NCBI GenBank assembly: GCA_030538705.1
Contig: JAUNTL010000001.1
Span: forward strand, 1-64,000
From: Paracoccus sp. (in: a-proteobacteria)
GTDB lineage: Bacteria; Pseudomonadota; Alphaproteobacteria; Rhodobacterales; Rhodobacteraceae
DNA length: 64,000 bases
Reading direction: 5' to 3'
The position numbers and the translations under genes were made by a program. Each line of letters starts with the position of its first letter. Position 1 is the first letter of the stretch. The notes beneath the pieces were generated by a model, which did not search any database, was not told the origin of the DNA, and saw only the letters and a list, made by a program, of their open reading frames with translations. Below, in pieces: positions 18,198 through 26,888 of this stretch.

Positions 18198-19274
18198 TCA
18201 TTCATCATAGCTGACGACGATACGGTCGGTCAGCGGATAGCATTGGCAGGTCAGCACATAACCCTGAGCGACCTCGTAATCCTCGAGCGCGTGGTTGATC
18301 GCCATCTCGGCCTCGCCCTCGATCACGCGGGCACGACAGGTCGAACAGACCCCCGCCTTGCAGGCATAGGGCGCATCCAGATCCGAGCCGAGCGCGGCAT
18401 CCAGCAGGCTTTCGCCACGCTTGGGCATGCGAAAGGTGCGCGTCGCGCCGTCCAGCGTCACGACGGCTTCGCACATTTCGCCACCGCTGGCGGCATCGCG
18501 GCTGACGGCGCGGGCTTTCGCCCGGCCCTGCTGTCCGGATGCAAACAGCTCGAACTTGATGCGCGCGTCGTCCAGCCCGGCCTTGCGCAGGCTGTCGGCA
18601 ATGGTCAGCATCATCGGCTCTGGCCCGCAGATAAAGGCCGTGTCGACCGAGGCCGGATCAATCCAGTTCTCGAACAGCGCCGCCATCTTTTCCGCGTCGA
18701 TGCGCCCGGTGAACAGGTCGATCTCCTGCCCCTCGGTTTCCAGCACGTGAATGACCGAGAACCGCCCGAGATAGAGATTCTTGAGATCCTCCAGCTCTTC
18801 GCGGAACATGATGCTGGCAACGCCGCGATTGGCATAAACCAGCGTAAAGCGCGATTTCGGTTCACGCGCCAGCACGGTCTTGATGATCGACAGAACCGGG
18901 GTGATACCCGATCCGCCCGCAAAACCCAGATAGTGGCGCCCCGCTGCCGGGTCCAGTTCGGTAAAGAACCGGCCCATCGGCGGCATCGCCTCGATCATCG
19001 CGCCGGGCGCCAGCTCCTCATTGGCCCAGGTCGAAAAGGCACCGCCATCGACCCGTTTGATGCCGACGCGCAGGAAACCTTCGTCGCGGCCGGCACAGAT
19101 CGAATAGGACCGGCGCAGCTCTTCGCCGTCAAAGTCACGGCGAAAGGTCAGATATTGCCCTTGGGTAAAGTCGAAAGCCGCCGCATCCTCGTCACGGGGC
19201 TTCAGCGTCACGACGACAGCATCGCGGGTATCGCGGCGGATGTCGGTGACCTCTAGAGGTAGAAAGCGAGACAT
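18198..19274 (-). CDS. paaE: Phenylacetyl-CoA epoxidase, reductase subunit
   Basis: A 358-residue NADPH-oxidising flavo-iron-sulfur protein that delivers electrons to the PaaA di-iron centre. The N-terminal FAD domain has RSYSICAG and the NAD(P) domain begins with GFAGGSGITPVLSI. A C-terminal plant-type [2Fe-2S] ferredoxin follows (YACKAGVCSTCRARV and the later CQC). ATG 19274 matches homologues. It follows paaD by 11 bases. Confidence 0.95.
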   Translation of the reverse strand: MSRFLPLEVTDIRRDTRDAVVVTLKPRDEDAAAFDFTQGQYLTFRRDFDGEELRRSYSICAGRDEGFLRVGIKRVDGGAFSTWANEELAPGAMIEAMPPMGRFFTELDPAAGRHYLGFAGGSGITPVLSIIKTVLAREPKSRFTLVYANRGVASIMFREELEDLKNLYLGRFSVIHVLETEGQEIDLFTGRIDAEKMAALFENWIDPASVDTAFICGPEPMMLTIADSLRKAGLDDARIKFELFASGQQGRAKARAVSRDAASGGEMCEAVVTLDGATRTFRMPKRGESLLDAALGSDLDAPYACKAGVCSTCRARVIEGEAEMAINHALEDYEVAQGYVLTCQCYPLTDRIVVSYDE

Positions 19275-19285
19275 GAGCGCCCCTT

Positions 19286-19798
19286 TCAATGGCATTTGAA
19301 ATAGTCGAAAGGCTCAAGACAGGCGTTACACACCCAGTTGGCCTTACACGGGGTCGAGCCAAAGCGGCTGACCTGACGGGTATCGGGTGACGCGCAGCGC
19401 GGGCAGGCCGGGCGGGCATTCGCCCCTCCCGTCAGCCCCGCGATCCGCCCGGCGACCTGCCCGTCAGGGGCGGTGCCGTCGATCGGGGGGGCGATGCCAT
19501 ATTCGCGCAGCTTGTCGCGGCCTTCGCGCGTTATCCAGTCGGTCGTCCAGGGCGGCGACAGGCGACGTTCCAGCCGCAGATCACCGATGCCCTTTTCACG
19601 CAGATGGTCCTCGATCATCAGGTTGATGACCGCTGTCGCCGGGCAGCCCGAATAGGTTGGCGTAACGGTCACGACCAGCGTGTCGTCCTGCCATTCCACA
19701 TCGCGGATAATACCCAGATCGGTCAGCGTGATGACCGGAATTTCCGGGTCCGGCAGTTCGCCCAGCCAGTTCCAGACCTGCGAAACCGAGGCGCGCAT
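19286..19798 (-). CDS. paaD: Phenylacetyl-CoA epoxidase maturation subunit
   Basis: A 170-residue DUF59/MIP18-type protein (LPDPEIPVITLTDLGIIRDV, TPTYSGCPATAVI) with a C-terminal zinc-ribbon of four cysteines (CPRC and CNAC, with CKANW between). PaaD is required for maturation of the epoxidase, probably by iron-sulfur or iron delivery. ATG 19798 is one base from the paaC stop, so translation is likely coupled. The frame is open upstream but only overlaps paaC. Confidence 0.92.
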   Translation of the reverse strand: MRASVSQVWNWLGELPDPEIPVITLTDLGIIRDVEWQDDTLVVTVTPTYSGCPATAVINLMIEDHLREKGIGDLRLERRLSPPWTTDWITREGRDKLREYGIAPPIDGTAPDGQVAGRIAGLTGGANARPACPRCASPDTRQVSRFGSTPCKANWVCNACLEPFDYFKCH

Positions 19799-19799
19799 C

Positions 19800-20645
19800 T
19801 TACCAGACCGCGCCCGGATAGGCGCGCTGAAGGAACTGCATCTCGGCCAGGATATAGCCCAGATGTTCCGTGTGGCGCCCCTGCTTGCCGCCCTTGTGGA
19901 CATAGCCCGATTCCGGCCGGGTCAGCGTCGCCTCGTCCAGAACGGCGGTGACAGTCTCGTCCCATGCCGCGCGCAGGGTTTCGGGATCAGGGCCGATGCC
20001 GGCATCCGCCATCTTGCGGTCGGTGTCGTCGGCGACGAACATCTCCAGCGCATAGCCCCACTGATCTTCCAGAGCATCCTGCATGCGGCGGCGGCTTTCC
20101 TGCGTGCCGTCACCCAACGCGATCACCTGCTCGGCCGAACGCTCAAGGTGATAGCTGACCTCCTTGCGCGCCTTGGCGGCGATCGCGGCCACACGCGCGT
20201 CGGCCGAATCCATCAGCGCGCCGAGCTGGTGGAAATGGAACGCATCAAACAGGAACTGCCGCATGAGCGTCGCGCCGAAATCGCCGTTGGGGCGTTCCAG
20301 CAGCAGCAGATTGCGGAAATCCCAGGCATCGCGCAGATAGGCCAGATCATCGGCCGAACGGCCGCGGCCCTCGACCTCGCCCGCCAGACCCAGCCAGAGC
20401 GAGGTCTGCCCGATCAGGTCAAGCGCCATATTCGCCAGCGCGATATCCTCTTCCAGCACGGGACCATGGCCGCACCATTCAGAGTTGCGATGCCCGAGGA
20501 TCAGGGCGTTATCCCCCATGCGCAGCAGGTATTCAAACAGCGCATCCTGATCGGTATCGGGCAAGGGCGACCCCTTGGCCGCGCCCGCCTGCGCCGCGGC
20601 AAGCCGGGCGGCATCGGGTGTCATCATATCGGGAAGCGAGGGCAT
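19800..20645 (-). CDS. paaC: Phenylacetyl-CoA epoxidase, structural subunit
   Basis: A 281-residue ferritin-like subunit that supports PaaA in the PaaAC core. Characteristic segments are ALILGHRNSEWCGHGPVLEED and ARKEVSYHLERSAEQVIALGDG. PaaC lacks catalytic iron in characterised enzymes and stabilises PaaA. ATG 20645 overlaps the paaB stop (TGATG), showing translational coupling; a GTG one codon upstream is an alternative start. Confidence 0.93.
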   Translation of the reverse strand: MPSLPDMMTPDAARLAAAQAGAAKGSPLPDTDQDALFEYLLRMGDNALILGHRNSEWCGHGPVLEEDIALANMALDLIGQTSLWLGLAGEVEGRGRSADDLAYLRDAWDFRNLLLLERPNGDFGATLMRQFLFDAFHFHQLGALMDSADARVAAIAAKARKEVSYHLERSAEQVIALGDGTQESRRRMQDALEDQWGYALEMFVADDTDRKMADAGIGPDPETLRAAWDETVTAVLDEATLTRPESGYVHKGGKQGRHTEHLGYILAEMQFLQRAYPGAVW

Positions 20646-20929
20646 CACATATGCCCCACTTCTTCGGGGATGTCATAGAATGTCGGGTGACGATAGACCT
20701 TGTCATTCGACGGCTCGAACAGCGGGCCTTTTTCCGACGGCGCCGACGCGGTGATATCGGCCGATTTGACGACCCAGATGCTCACGCCTTCGTTGCGGCG
20801 CGTATAGACGTCGCGGGCATGCTTGATCGCCAGTTCGGCATCCGGCGCATGCAGGCTGCCGACATGACGATGATTGAGACCGTGCTGACCACGGATGAAT
20901 ACCTCCCAAAGAGGCCACTCGCTGGACAT
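20645..20929 (-). CDS. paaB: Phenylacetyl-CoA epoxidase subunit B
   Basis: A 94-residue small subunit. The conserved N-terminus (EWPLWEVFIRGQHGLNHRHVGSLHA is the region; VFIRGQHGLNHRHVGS is the signature) and the segment YTRRNEGVSIWVV identify it. It bridges PaaAC units in the known complex. ATG 20929 agrees with homologues and has a GGAGG-like RBS. It overlaps paaC by one base. Confidence 0.95.
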   Translation of the reverse strand: MSSEWPLWEVFIRGQHGLNHRHVGSLHAPDAELAIKHARDVYTRRNEGVSIWVVKSADITASAPSEKGPLFEPSNDKVYRHPTFYDIPEEVGHM

Positions 20930-21001
20930 CGGATTCCTCCCCCTTGTCCTGGCTGGATAGATGGGCGGCACGCCATTGCGCCGCCCGGCTGCTGGATCGG
21001 T

Positions 21002-21991
21002 TTATTCGGCCGCGACCTTGCGGCGGGCGGCGCGTTTCTGCGCATGGGCCATCATCGCATCGCGATACCAGGCGCCGTCCTCCCAGGCCTTGACCCGCGC
21101 GCCCAGACGTTCCTTGTTGCACGGACCATTGCCCTTGATGACCTCGAAGAACTCGGACCAATCCGGTTCAGAGAAGTCATGGCCACCCTTTTCCTCGTTC
21201 CATTTCAGGTTCGGGTCGGGGATGGTGATGCCCAGATATTTGGCCTGCGGCACGGTCTGATCAACAAATTTCTGACGCAGCTCGTCATTGGTATTGATCT
21301 TGATTTTCCATGCCATCGACTGGGCCGAATGGACCGAGTCCTTGTCAGACGGGCCAAACATCATCAGCGCCGGATACCAGAAGCGGTTCATGGCGTCCTG
21401 CACCATGTTTTTCTGCGCTTCGGTGCCCTGCATCATCTTCATCAGCAGGTCATAGCCCTGCCGCTGGTGAAAGGACTCTTCCTTGCAGATACGGATCATT
21501 GCGCGGCTGTAAGGACCATAGGAGGTTCGCTGCAAAGGCACCTGATTCATGATCGCCGCGCCATCGACCAGCCAGCCGACCGCACCGATATCGGCCCAGT
21601 TCAGCGTCGGATAGTTAAAGATCGACGAATATTTCATCGAGCCGTCATGCAGCTTGTTGAGCAGCTGGTCACGGCTGACCCCCAGGGTCTCGGCCGCGCA
21701 ATAAAGATACAGGCCATGGCCGGCCTCATCCTGAACCTTGGCCAGCAGGATCTGTTTGCGCTCCAGCGTGGGCGCGCGGGTGATCCAGTTGCCTTCGGGC
21801 AGCTGGCCGACGATCTCGCTATGTGCGTGCTGGCCGATCTGGCGGACCAGTGTCTTGCGATAGCCCTCGGGCATCCACTCTTTCGGCTCGATCTTCTCGT
21901 TACGGTCGATACGCTCCTGAAACGCCACCTCTTCGGGCGACATCTCTTCGCGCGATTTCACGCCGTCGGTCTTGACCAGTTGTGCGTACAT
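21002..21991 (-). CDS. paaA: Phenylacetyl-CoA epoxidase, catalytic di-iron subunit
   Basis: A 329-residue oxygenase subunit that converts phenylacetyl-CoA to the 1,2-epoxide. The iron ligands fall in [19 protein letters not shown] and [11 protein letters not shown], both ExxH motifs, and both are intact. It follows the thiolase gene by 15 bases and precedes paaB by 72. It is the benchmark against which the degenerate paralogue at 17435-18190 can be compared. Confidence 0.96.
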   Translation of the reverse strand: MYAQLVKTDGVKSREEMSPEEVAFQERIDRNEKIEPKEWMPEGYRKTLVRQIGQHAHSEIVGQLPEGNWITRAPTLERKQILLAKVQDEAGHGLYLYCAAETLGVSRDQLLNKLHDGSMKYSSIFNYPTLNWADIGAVGWLVDGAAIMNQVPLQRTSYGPYSRAMIRICKEESFHQRQGYDLLMKMMQGTEAQKNMVQDAMNRFWYPALMMFGPSDKDSVHSAQSMAWKIKINTNDELRQKFVDQTVPQAKYLGITIPDPNLKWNEEKGGHDFSEPDWSEFFEVIKGNGPCNKERLGARVKAWEDGAWYRDAMMAHAQKRAARRKVAAE

Positions 21992-22006
21992 TCTTGGTCC
22001 TCCCTC

Positions 22007-23212
22007 TCAAACCCGTTCGATGATGATGGCGATGCCCTGCCCGACGCCGATGCACATGGTGCAAAGCGCATAGCGCCCGCCCGTGCGGTGCAGCTGATAC
22101 ATCGCGGTGGTGACAAGGCGCGCGCCAGACATGCCAAGCGGATGGCCGATCGCGATGGCCCCGCCATTGGGGTTCACATGCGCGGCATCATCAGCCAGGC
22201 CGAGATCGCGCAGCGTCGCCAGTGCCTGGCTGGCAAACGCCTCGTTCAGCTCGATCACATCCATCTGCCCGATGCTCAGCCCGGCGCGGGCCAGCACCTT
22301 TTTTGCCGCCGGTGCCGGGCCGATACCCATGATGCGCGGCTCGACCCCTGCGGCGGCCATGGCGATGATGCGCGCGCGCGGGACCAGTCCATAGCGCTCT
22401 GCCGCCCCGGCCGAGGCGATCAGCAGCGCGCAGGCGCCGTCATTCACACCCGAGGCATTGCCCGCCGTCACCGTTTTGTCGGGGCCGTTCACGCCCTTCA
22501 GCGCGGCCAGCTTTTCGGCTGTGGTGCCGGGCCGGGGGTGTTCGTCGCAATCAAAGATGACGGGATCGCCCTTGCGCTGCGGGATGGTCACGGGGGTGAT
22601 CTCGTCGGCGAAAAGGCCCGCCTCATGCGCGGCCTGCCAGCGCGCCTGAGAGCGCGCGGCAAAGGCGTCCTGATCGGCACGGCTGACGGAAAAATCGCCG
22701 GCGACATTATCGGCCGTCTCGGGCATCGAATCGACACCATATTGCGCCTTCATCCTGGGATTGACGAAGCGCCAGCCGATCGTCGTGTCATAAACCGCAT
22801 TGGCCCGCGAAAAGGCCGTCTCGGCCTTGGGCATGACAAAGGGGGCGCGCGACATGCTTTCCACCCCGCCCGCGACGACCAGATCGCAATCGCCTGCCTT
22901 GATCGCGCGCGCGGCCATGCCGACCGCATCCATGCCCGACCCGCACAGCCGGTTGACCGTGGTGCCCGGCACATCGACCGGCATCCCGGCCAGCAGCGCA
23001 GCCATGCGCGCGACATTGCGGTTATCCTCGCCGGCCTGATTGGCGCAGCCATAAATCAGATCGTCAAGCTGTGCCCAGTCAACGCCGGGATTACGCGCCA
23101 CCAGCGCCGCCAGCGGCACGGCCGCCAGATCATCGGCGCGCACGGCCGACAGCGCCCCGCCATAGCGCCCGACCGGCGTACGGATCGCGTCGCAGATGAA
23201 TGCCTCTGCCAT
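22007..23212 (-). CDS. pcaF: 3-oxoadipyl-CoA thiolase
   Basis: A 401-residue thiolase (PcaF/PaaJ type) that cleaves 3-oxoadipyl-CoA, and in the paa pathway also 3-oxo-5,6-dehydrosuberyl-CoA, with CoA. The nucleophilic Cys is in NRLCGSGMDAV near residue 90, the His in NPNGGAIAIGHPLG, and the C-terminal Cys in ALCTMCIGVGQG. ATG 23212 fits homologues. It is the first gene of the paa operon, with promoter and operator just upstream. Its position makes the paa role more likely than a separate beta-ketoadipate role. Confidence 0.92.
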   Translation of the reverse strand: MAEAFICDAIRTPVGRYGGALSAVRADDLAAVPLAALVARNPGVDWAQLDDLIYGCANQAGEDNRNVARMAALLAGMPVDVPGTTVNRLCGSGMDAVGMAARAIKAGDCDLVVAGGVESMSRAPFVMPKAETAFSRANAVYDTTIGWRFVNPRMKAQYGVDSMPETADNVAGDFSVSRADQDAFAARSQARWQAAHEAGLFADEITPVTIPQRKGDPVIFDCDEHPRPGTTAEKLAALKGVNGPDKTVTAGNASGVNDGACALLIASAGAAERYGLVPRARIIAMAAAGVEPRIMGIGPAPAAKKVLARAGLSIGQMDVIELNEAFASQALATLRDLGLADDAAHVNPNGGAIAIGHPLGMSGARLVTTAMYQLHRTGGRYALCTMCIGVGQGIAIIIERV

Positions 23213-23263
23213 GAAGTTCCCCCCTTCAATCCCGGCGGTCACGGATTGACTCGCAAACCTTTG

Positions 23264-23277
23264 ACCGACCGTTCGGT
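23264..23277. promoter_or_regulatory. TetR-type (PaaR-like) operator of the paa operon
   Basis: ACCGACCGTTCGGT, with ACCGA and TCGGT as inverted arms. It sits immediately downstream of the predicted -10 element. This form matches the palindromes reported for PaaR, the TetR-family repressor of paa genes in many proteobacteria, as I recall it. No paaR gene is in the window. Confidence 0.7.
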
Positions 23278-23279
23278 TA

Positions 23280-23307
23280 TTTATACGACAATTCGCCCGG
23301 CGGGCAA
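23280..23307 (-). promoter_or_regulatory. Promoter of the paa operon
   Basis: On the minus strand, TTGCCC (23307-23302), a 16-base spacer and TATAAA (23285-23280). The operator begins two bases further on, so a bound repressor would block polymerase. The pcaF start is 52 bases downstream of the operator edge. Confidence 0.65.
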
Positions 23308-23445
23308 ATGAAATGTTGCGCATCCGCCCGCGCGGATAGTCGCACCCCGGCGATTAGCGCGCCTGCCCCCGTGCCGCAACGCCGGTTGTCGGGCGGGGCA
23401 GATGGGCTATGCTGCGCCCCGCAACCATACCCGACAGGAGCCAGC

Positions 23446-24450
23446 ATGAGACCCGGCGCCCGCAATCTGATCACCGATGTCCCCGGTATCCGCACCGGCA
23501 ACAGCGCCGACGCGGCGCTTGGCTCTGGCGTCACGGTCGTCAGCGCCGATCAGCCCTTCGCCTGCGGCGTTCATGTCATGGGTGGCGCCCCCGGCACGCG
23601 GGAAACCGACCTGCTTGCACCTGACAAGCTGGTCGGCGGGGTTGACGCGCTGTTTTTGTCGGGCGGCTCGGCCTTCGGGCTGGCGGCGGGCGACGGGGTG
23701 ATGGCCGGGCTTCATGCGCGCGGGCGCGGCTTTGCCGTCGGCGCGGCGCGGGTGCCGATCGTGCCGGGTGCGATCATCTTTGACCTGCTGAACGGCGGGA
23801 ACAAGGACTGGGCGGAAAACCCTTATCCGGCGCTTGGCCGCGCCGCATTGGATGACGCGTTCACCGGGGACGGCGCGGATTTCGCCATCGGCAGCGCCGG
23901 CGCCGGAACCGGGGCGATGACCGGCTGGCTGAAAGGCGGGCTTGGCTCTGCCTCGGCGGTGATGGAGGGCGGCGCGACCGTCGGTGCGCTTGTCGTGGTC
24001 AATGCGCTCGGCTCGGCCACGGTGGGCGAGGGCCGCCATTTCTGGGCCGCCCCGTGGGAGTTCGGCGACGAGTTCGGCGGCCTCGGGCCGGCGACACGCC
24101 ATGACCCGGCGGCCGAGCCACAGCCGGCGAAACGACTGGGCGAGGCGACGACCATCGCCATCATCGCAACAGATGCGGCCCTGTCGCGCGCCGGGTTACA
24201 GCGTATGGCCACCGCGGCCCATGACGGCATGGCCCGCGCCCTGTCACCCAGCCACACCCCGCTCGACGGAGATCTGGTCTTTGCGCTATCGACCGGGGCG
24301 CGCGAACTGGCCGATCCGCTGGCCGATCCTTTCAGGCTGGGTCATGCCGCCGCCTGCTGCCTGGCCCGCGCCATCGCGCGCGGCGTTCACGCCGCGGCCG
24401 CCGCGCCGGGCGATCTGCAACCGGTCTGGTCACAGCTGTCACCCGGCTGA
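23446..24450 (+). CDS. P1-family (S58, DmpA-like) peptidase
   Basis: A 334-residue N-terminal-nucleophile hydrolase homologue. The N-terminus RNLITDVPGIRTGNS, the segment GVHVMGGAPGTRETDLL and LSGGSAFGLAAGDGV are typical. In DmpA-type enzymes the chain self-cleaves before a serine in the middle; here GSAGAGTGAMTGW followed by GGLGSAS marks that region. Characterised members release N-terminal amino acids from peptides or beta-peptides. AGGAG precedes ATG 23446. It is divergent from the paa operon and ends at a strong terminator. Confidence 0.85.
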   Translation: MRPGARNLITDVPGIRTGNSADAALGSGVTVVSADQPFACGVHVMGGAPGTRETDLLAPDKLVGGVDALFLSGGSAFGLAAGDGVMAGLHARGRGFAVGAARVPIVPGAIIFDLLNGGNKDWAENPYPALGRAALDDAFTGDGADFAIGSAGAGTGAMTGWLKGGLGSASAVMEGGATVGALVVVNALGSATVGEGRHFWAAPWEFGDEFGGLGPATRHDPAAEPQPAKRLGEATTIAIIATDAALSRAGLQRMATAAHDGMARALSPSHTPLDGDLVFALSTGARELADPLADPFRLGHAAACCLARAIARGVHAAAAAPGDLQPVWSQLSPG

Positions 24451-24474
24451 GCAGCACATGAAAAGGCGGGGCCA

Positions 24475-24494
24475 AAGCCCCGCCCTGCCGTCGC
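24475..24494. terminator. Bidirectional hairpin between convergent genes
   Basis: GGCGGGGC, loop CAAA, GCCCCGCC: a perfect 8-bp stem preceded by AAAA, giving a T-run on the minus strand. It lies 25 bases after the P1 peptidase stop and just after the end of the SH3 gene. Confidence 0.75.
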
Positions 24495-24505
24495 CAAGAG
24501 GGAAC

Positions 24506-25177
24506 TCAGCGATAGATATAGACGATCTGACGGTTTTCAGGGTTCACCAGAACCGGCTGTCCGTTGATGGTCACATAACGATATTCCGGCGCATCCGGGA
24601 TTTCATAAAGCGTCACCGTCTCGGGCACGCCGGCACCGATCACGACCTCGCCATCGAGGATCACCGGATCATGCGGGTTGGCGTCGATATAGGCGCGGAT
24701 CTCGGTCTGCGGCTCGGTCGCCACAGCACCCGCGGTCGTGCCTGCGGTCGCACCGACGATCGCGCCCAGCGGCCCGCCGACAAGCGCGCCCATGGCCGCG
24801 CCGGTGACCGCGCCAACAGCGGCATTCTGCCCTTGCTCGGCCTGATCGGGCAGGGTCGGGGTCTCGATCACGGTCACGCCGATCTCCTGACGATGCGGAT
24901 AGAGCGGCTGAAACTCTTCGCCGATCTTCGCCGCAAGATAATCGCCATAGGCCCAGCCGGTTTCATCCTTATAGACGACCTCACACCAGTTGGCCGATTC
25001 GATACAGCCGTTGACGACCACTTCGTCGCCGCCGGTGATGACACCGATAACTTCGTGCTGGACGCCCGGCCCCGAACGCATGTTCAGATCGGTGCCCGCG
25101 GTGGCGTTGGTTTCAGCAAAGGCCGCGCCGGCAACAGCCAGCGAGGCGATGGTGGTGATTCCAAACAGCTTGCGCAT
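24506..25177 (-). CDS. Exported SH3-like / DUF1236 protein
   Basis: A 223-residue protein with a signal peptide (MRKLFGITTIASLAVAGAAFA). A bacterial SH3 domain follows (about 25-85: LNMRSGPGVQHEVIGVI..GWAYGDYLAA), then a glycine-zipper-like hydrophobic stretch (AAVGAVTGAAMGALVGGPLG), and a C-terminal DUF1236-like domain (YVTINGQPVLVNPENRQIVYIYR region). These parts suggest an envelope protein near peptidoglycan or the outer membrane. ATG 25177 has AGGAG seven bases upstream. No function is established. Confidence 0.7.
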   Translation of the reverse strand: MRKLFGITTIASLAVAGAAFAETNATAGTDLNMRSGPGVQHEVIGVITGGDEVVVNGCIESANWCEVVYKDETGWAYGDYLAAKIGEEFQPLYPHRQEIGVTVIETPTLPDQAEQGQNAAVGAVTGAAMGALVGGPLGAIVGATAGTTAGAVATEPQTEIRAYIDANPHDPVILDGEVVIGAGVPETVTLYEIPDAPEYRYVTINGQPVLVNPENRQIVYIYR

Positions 25178-25355
25178 TACAGTCTCCTGCATTCTGAATT
25201 GCCGGACATATCCGCCCGGTTGCGACGGACCAACCCGGATTCTGAACAGATCGTTTCATCACGTTAATTTGGGCCTTGCGCCGGTAGGTGGCGGGAACCC
25301 GCCCGCTTTGACATAGCCACAGCGCTGTGATGATCTGGGCGAAATCGCGGAGGAC

Positions 25356-26837
25356 ATGATGCCCAAAGACACAACCGACCTGAAAAGCCTGCTCAAGGAC
25401 GCCTCGCTTCTGGAAACCCGCGCCTATGTCGCGGGCGAATGGATTGATGCCGATGATGGCAAAACCTTTGCCGTCCTGAACCCCGCGCGCGGCGATGTCA
25501 TTGCCGAGGTCGCCGATCTGTCGCGGGCCGAGACCGCCCGCGCCATCACCGCCGCGCATGAGGCCATGCGGGACTGGGCCGCTCGCCCCGCCAAGCAGCG
25601 CGCGCAGGTGCTGCGTAAATGGTTCGATCTGATGATGGAAAATCAGGAAGATCTGGCCACCATCCTGACCGCGGAAATGGGCAAGCCGCTGGCCGAGGCG
25701 CGCGGCGAGATCGCTTATGGCGCCAGTTTCATCGAATGGTTCGGCGAAGAGGCAAAGCGCGTCTATGGCGAGACGATCCCCGGACATATGGCCGACAAGC
25801 GGCTGACCGTCATCCGGCAGCCGATCGGTGTTGTCGGCTCGATCACACCGTGGAATTTTCCCAATGCGATGATCACCCGCAAATGCGGCCCGGCACTGGC
25901 GGTCGGCTGTGGTTTTGTCGCCCGCCCGGCGGCCGAAACACCGCTGTCGGCGCTAGCGCTGGCGGTGCTGGGGGAACGCGCCGGGCTGCCCGGTGGCATC
26001 CTGTCGGTCGTCACCTCGTCACGCTCGTCCGATATCGGCAAAGAGTTCTGCGAGAACCCGCTGGTGCGCAAGCTGACCTTTACCGGCTCGACCGAGGTCG
26101 GGCGCATCTTGCTGCGTCAGGCCGCCGATCAGGTGCTGAAATGTTCGATGGAACTGGGTGGCAACGCGCCCTTTATCGTCTTTGACGATGCCGATCTGGA
26201 TGCGGCAGTCGAAGGCGCGATGGCATCAAAGTTCCGCAACAATGGCCAGACCTGCGTCTGCGCCAACCGCATCTATGTCCAGGCCGGCGTTTATGACGCA
26301 TTCGCCGAAAAGCTGGCGGCGGCGGTGAACACGCTGAAGGTCGGCGACGGGCTGTCGGGTGATGTGACCACCGGCCCGCTGATCAACGTATCCGCCGTCG
26401 AAAAGGTCGAGGAACATATCGCAGATGCCCTCTCCGGCGGTGGCAGGATCGTGACCGGCGGCCAGCGGCATAGCCATGGCGGGCTGTTCTTTGAGCCGAC
26501 CGTCGTGACCGGCGTGACCAGCAACATGAAAGTGGCGACAGAGGAAACCTTTGGCCCGCTGGCCCCGCTGTTCCGCTTCGAGACCGAGGACGAGGTGATC
26601 GCGGCGGCCAATAATACGATCTTTGGCCTTGCCTGCTATTTCTACGCCCGCGACATCGGGCGCATCACCCGCGTGCAGGAGGCGCTGGAATACGGCATCG
26701 TCGGCGTCAATACCGGCATCATCTCGACCGAGGTCGCGCCCTTTGGCGGCGTCAAGCAGTCCGGTCTGGGCCGCGAAGGCTCGCGCCACGGGATCGAGGA
26801 CTATCTGGAGATGAAATATATCTGCCTGTCGGTCTGA
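25356..26837 (+). CDS. gabD: Succinate-semialdehyde dehydrogenase (NAD(P)+)
   Basis: A 493-residue aldehyde dehydrogenase. The catalytic Glu is in MELGGNAPFIVF and the nucleophilic Cys in NNGQTCVCANR, where the second Cys two residues on is typical of GabD enzymes. GITPWNFPNAMI-type cofactor binding appears as SITPWNFPNAMITRK. It oxidises succinate semialdehyde to succinate in 4-aminobutyrate breakdown. GGAGG precedes ATG 25356; the ATG one codon later is equally possible. No gabT is adjacent. Confidence 0.9.
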   Translation: MMPKDTTDLKSLLKDASLLETRAYVAGEWIDADDGKTFAVLNPARGDVIAEVADLSRAETARAITAAHEAMRDWAARPAKQRAQVLRKWFDLMMENQEDLATILTAEMGKPLAEARGEIAYGASFIEWFGEEAKRVYGETIPGHMADKRLTVIRQPIGVVGSITPWNFPNAMITRKCGPALAVGCGFVARPAAETPLSALALAVLGERAGLPGGILSVVTSSRSSDIGKEFCENPLVRKLTFTGSTEVGRILLRQAADQVLKCSMELGGNAPFIVFDDADLDAAVEGAMASKFRNNGQTCVCANRIYVQAGVYDAFAEKLAAAVNTLKVGDGLSGDVTTGPLINVSAVEKVEEHIADALSGGGRIVTGGQRHSHGGLFFEPTVVTGVTSNMKVATEETFGPLAPLFRFETEDEVIAAANNTIFGLACYFYARDIGRITRVQEALEYGIVGVNTGIISTEVAPFGGVKQSGLGREGSRHGIEDYLEMKYICLSV

Positions 26838-26854
26838 CGGATCCGGTTCCGGCC

Positions 26855-26879
26855 GCGGCGCGCTTTCACGGCGCGCCGC
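26855..26879. terminator. Hairpin between gabD and the convergent phosphoesterase gene
   Basis: GCGGCGCGC and GCGCGCCGC form a 9-bp stem around a 7-base loop containing TTTCAC. It lies 18 bases after the gabD stop and 10 bases beyond the end of the facing gene. There is no clear T-run. Confidence 0.5.
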
Positions 26880-26888
26880 ATGCCCATA

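Noticed and set aside
20618..23311. An 897-codon plus-strand frame opposite paaA, paaB and pcaF
   Set aside because: Shadow of three certain genes; composition is typical of an antisense high-GC frame.
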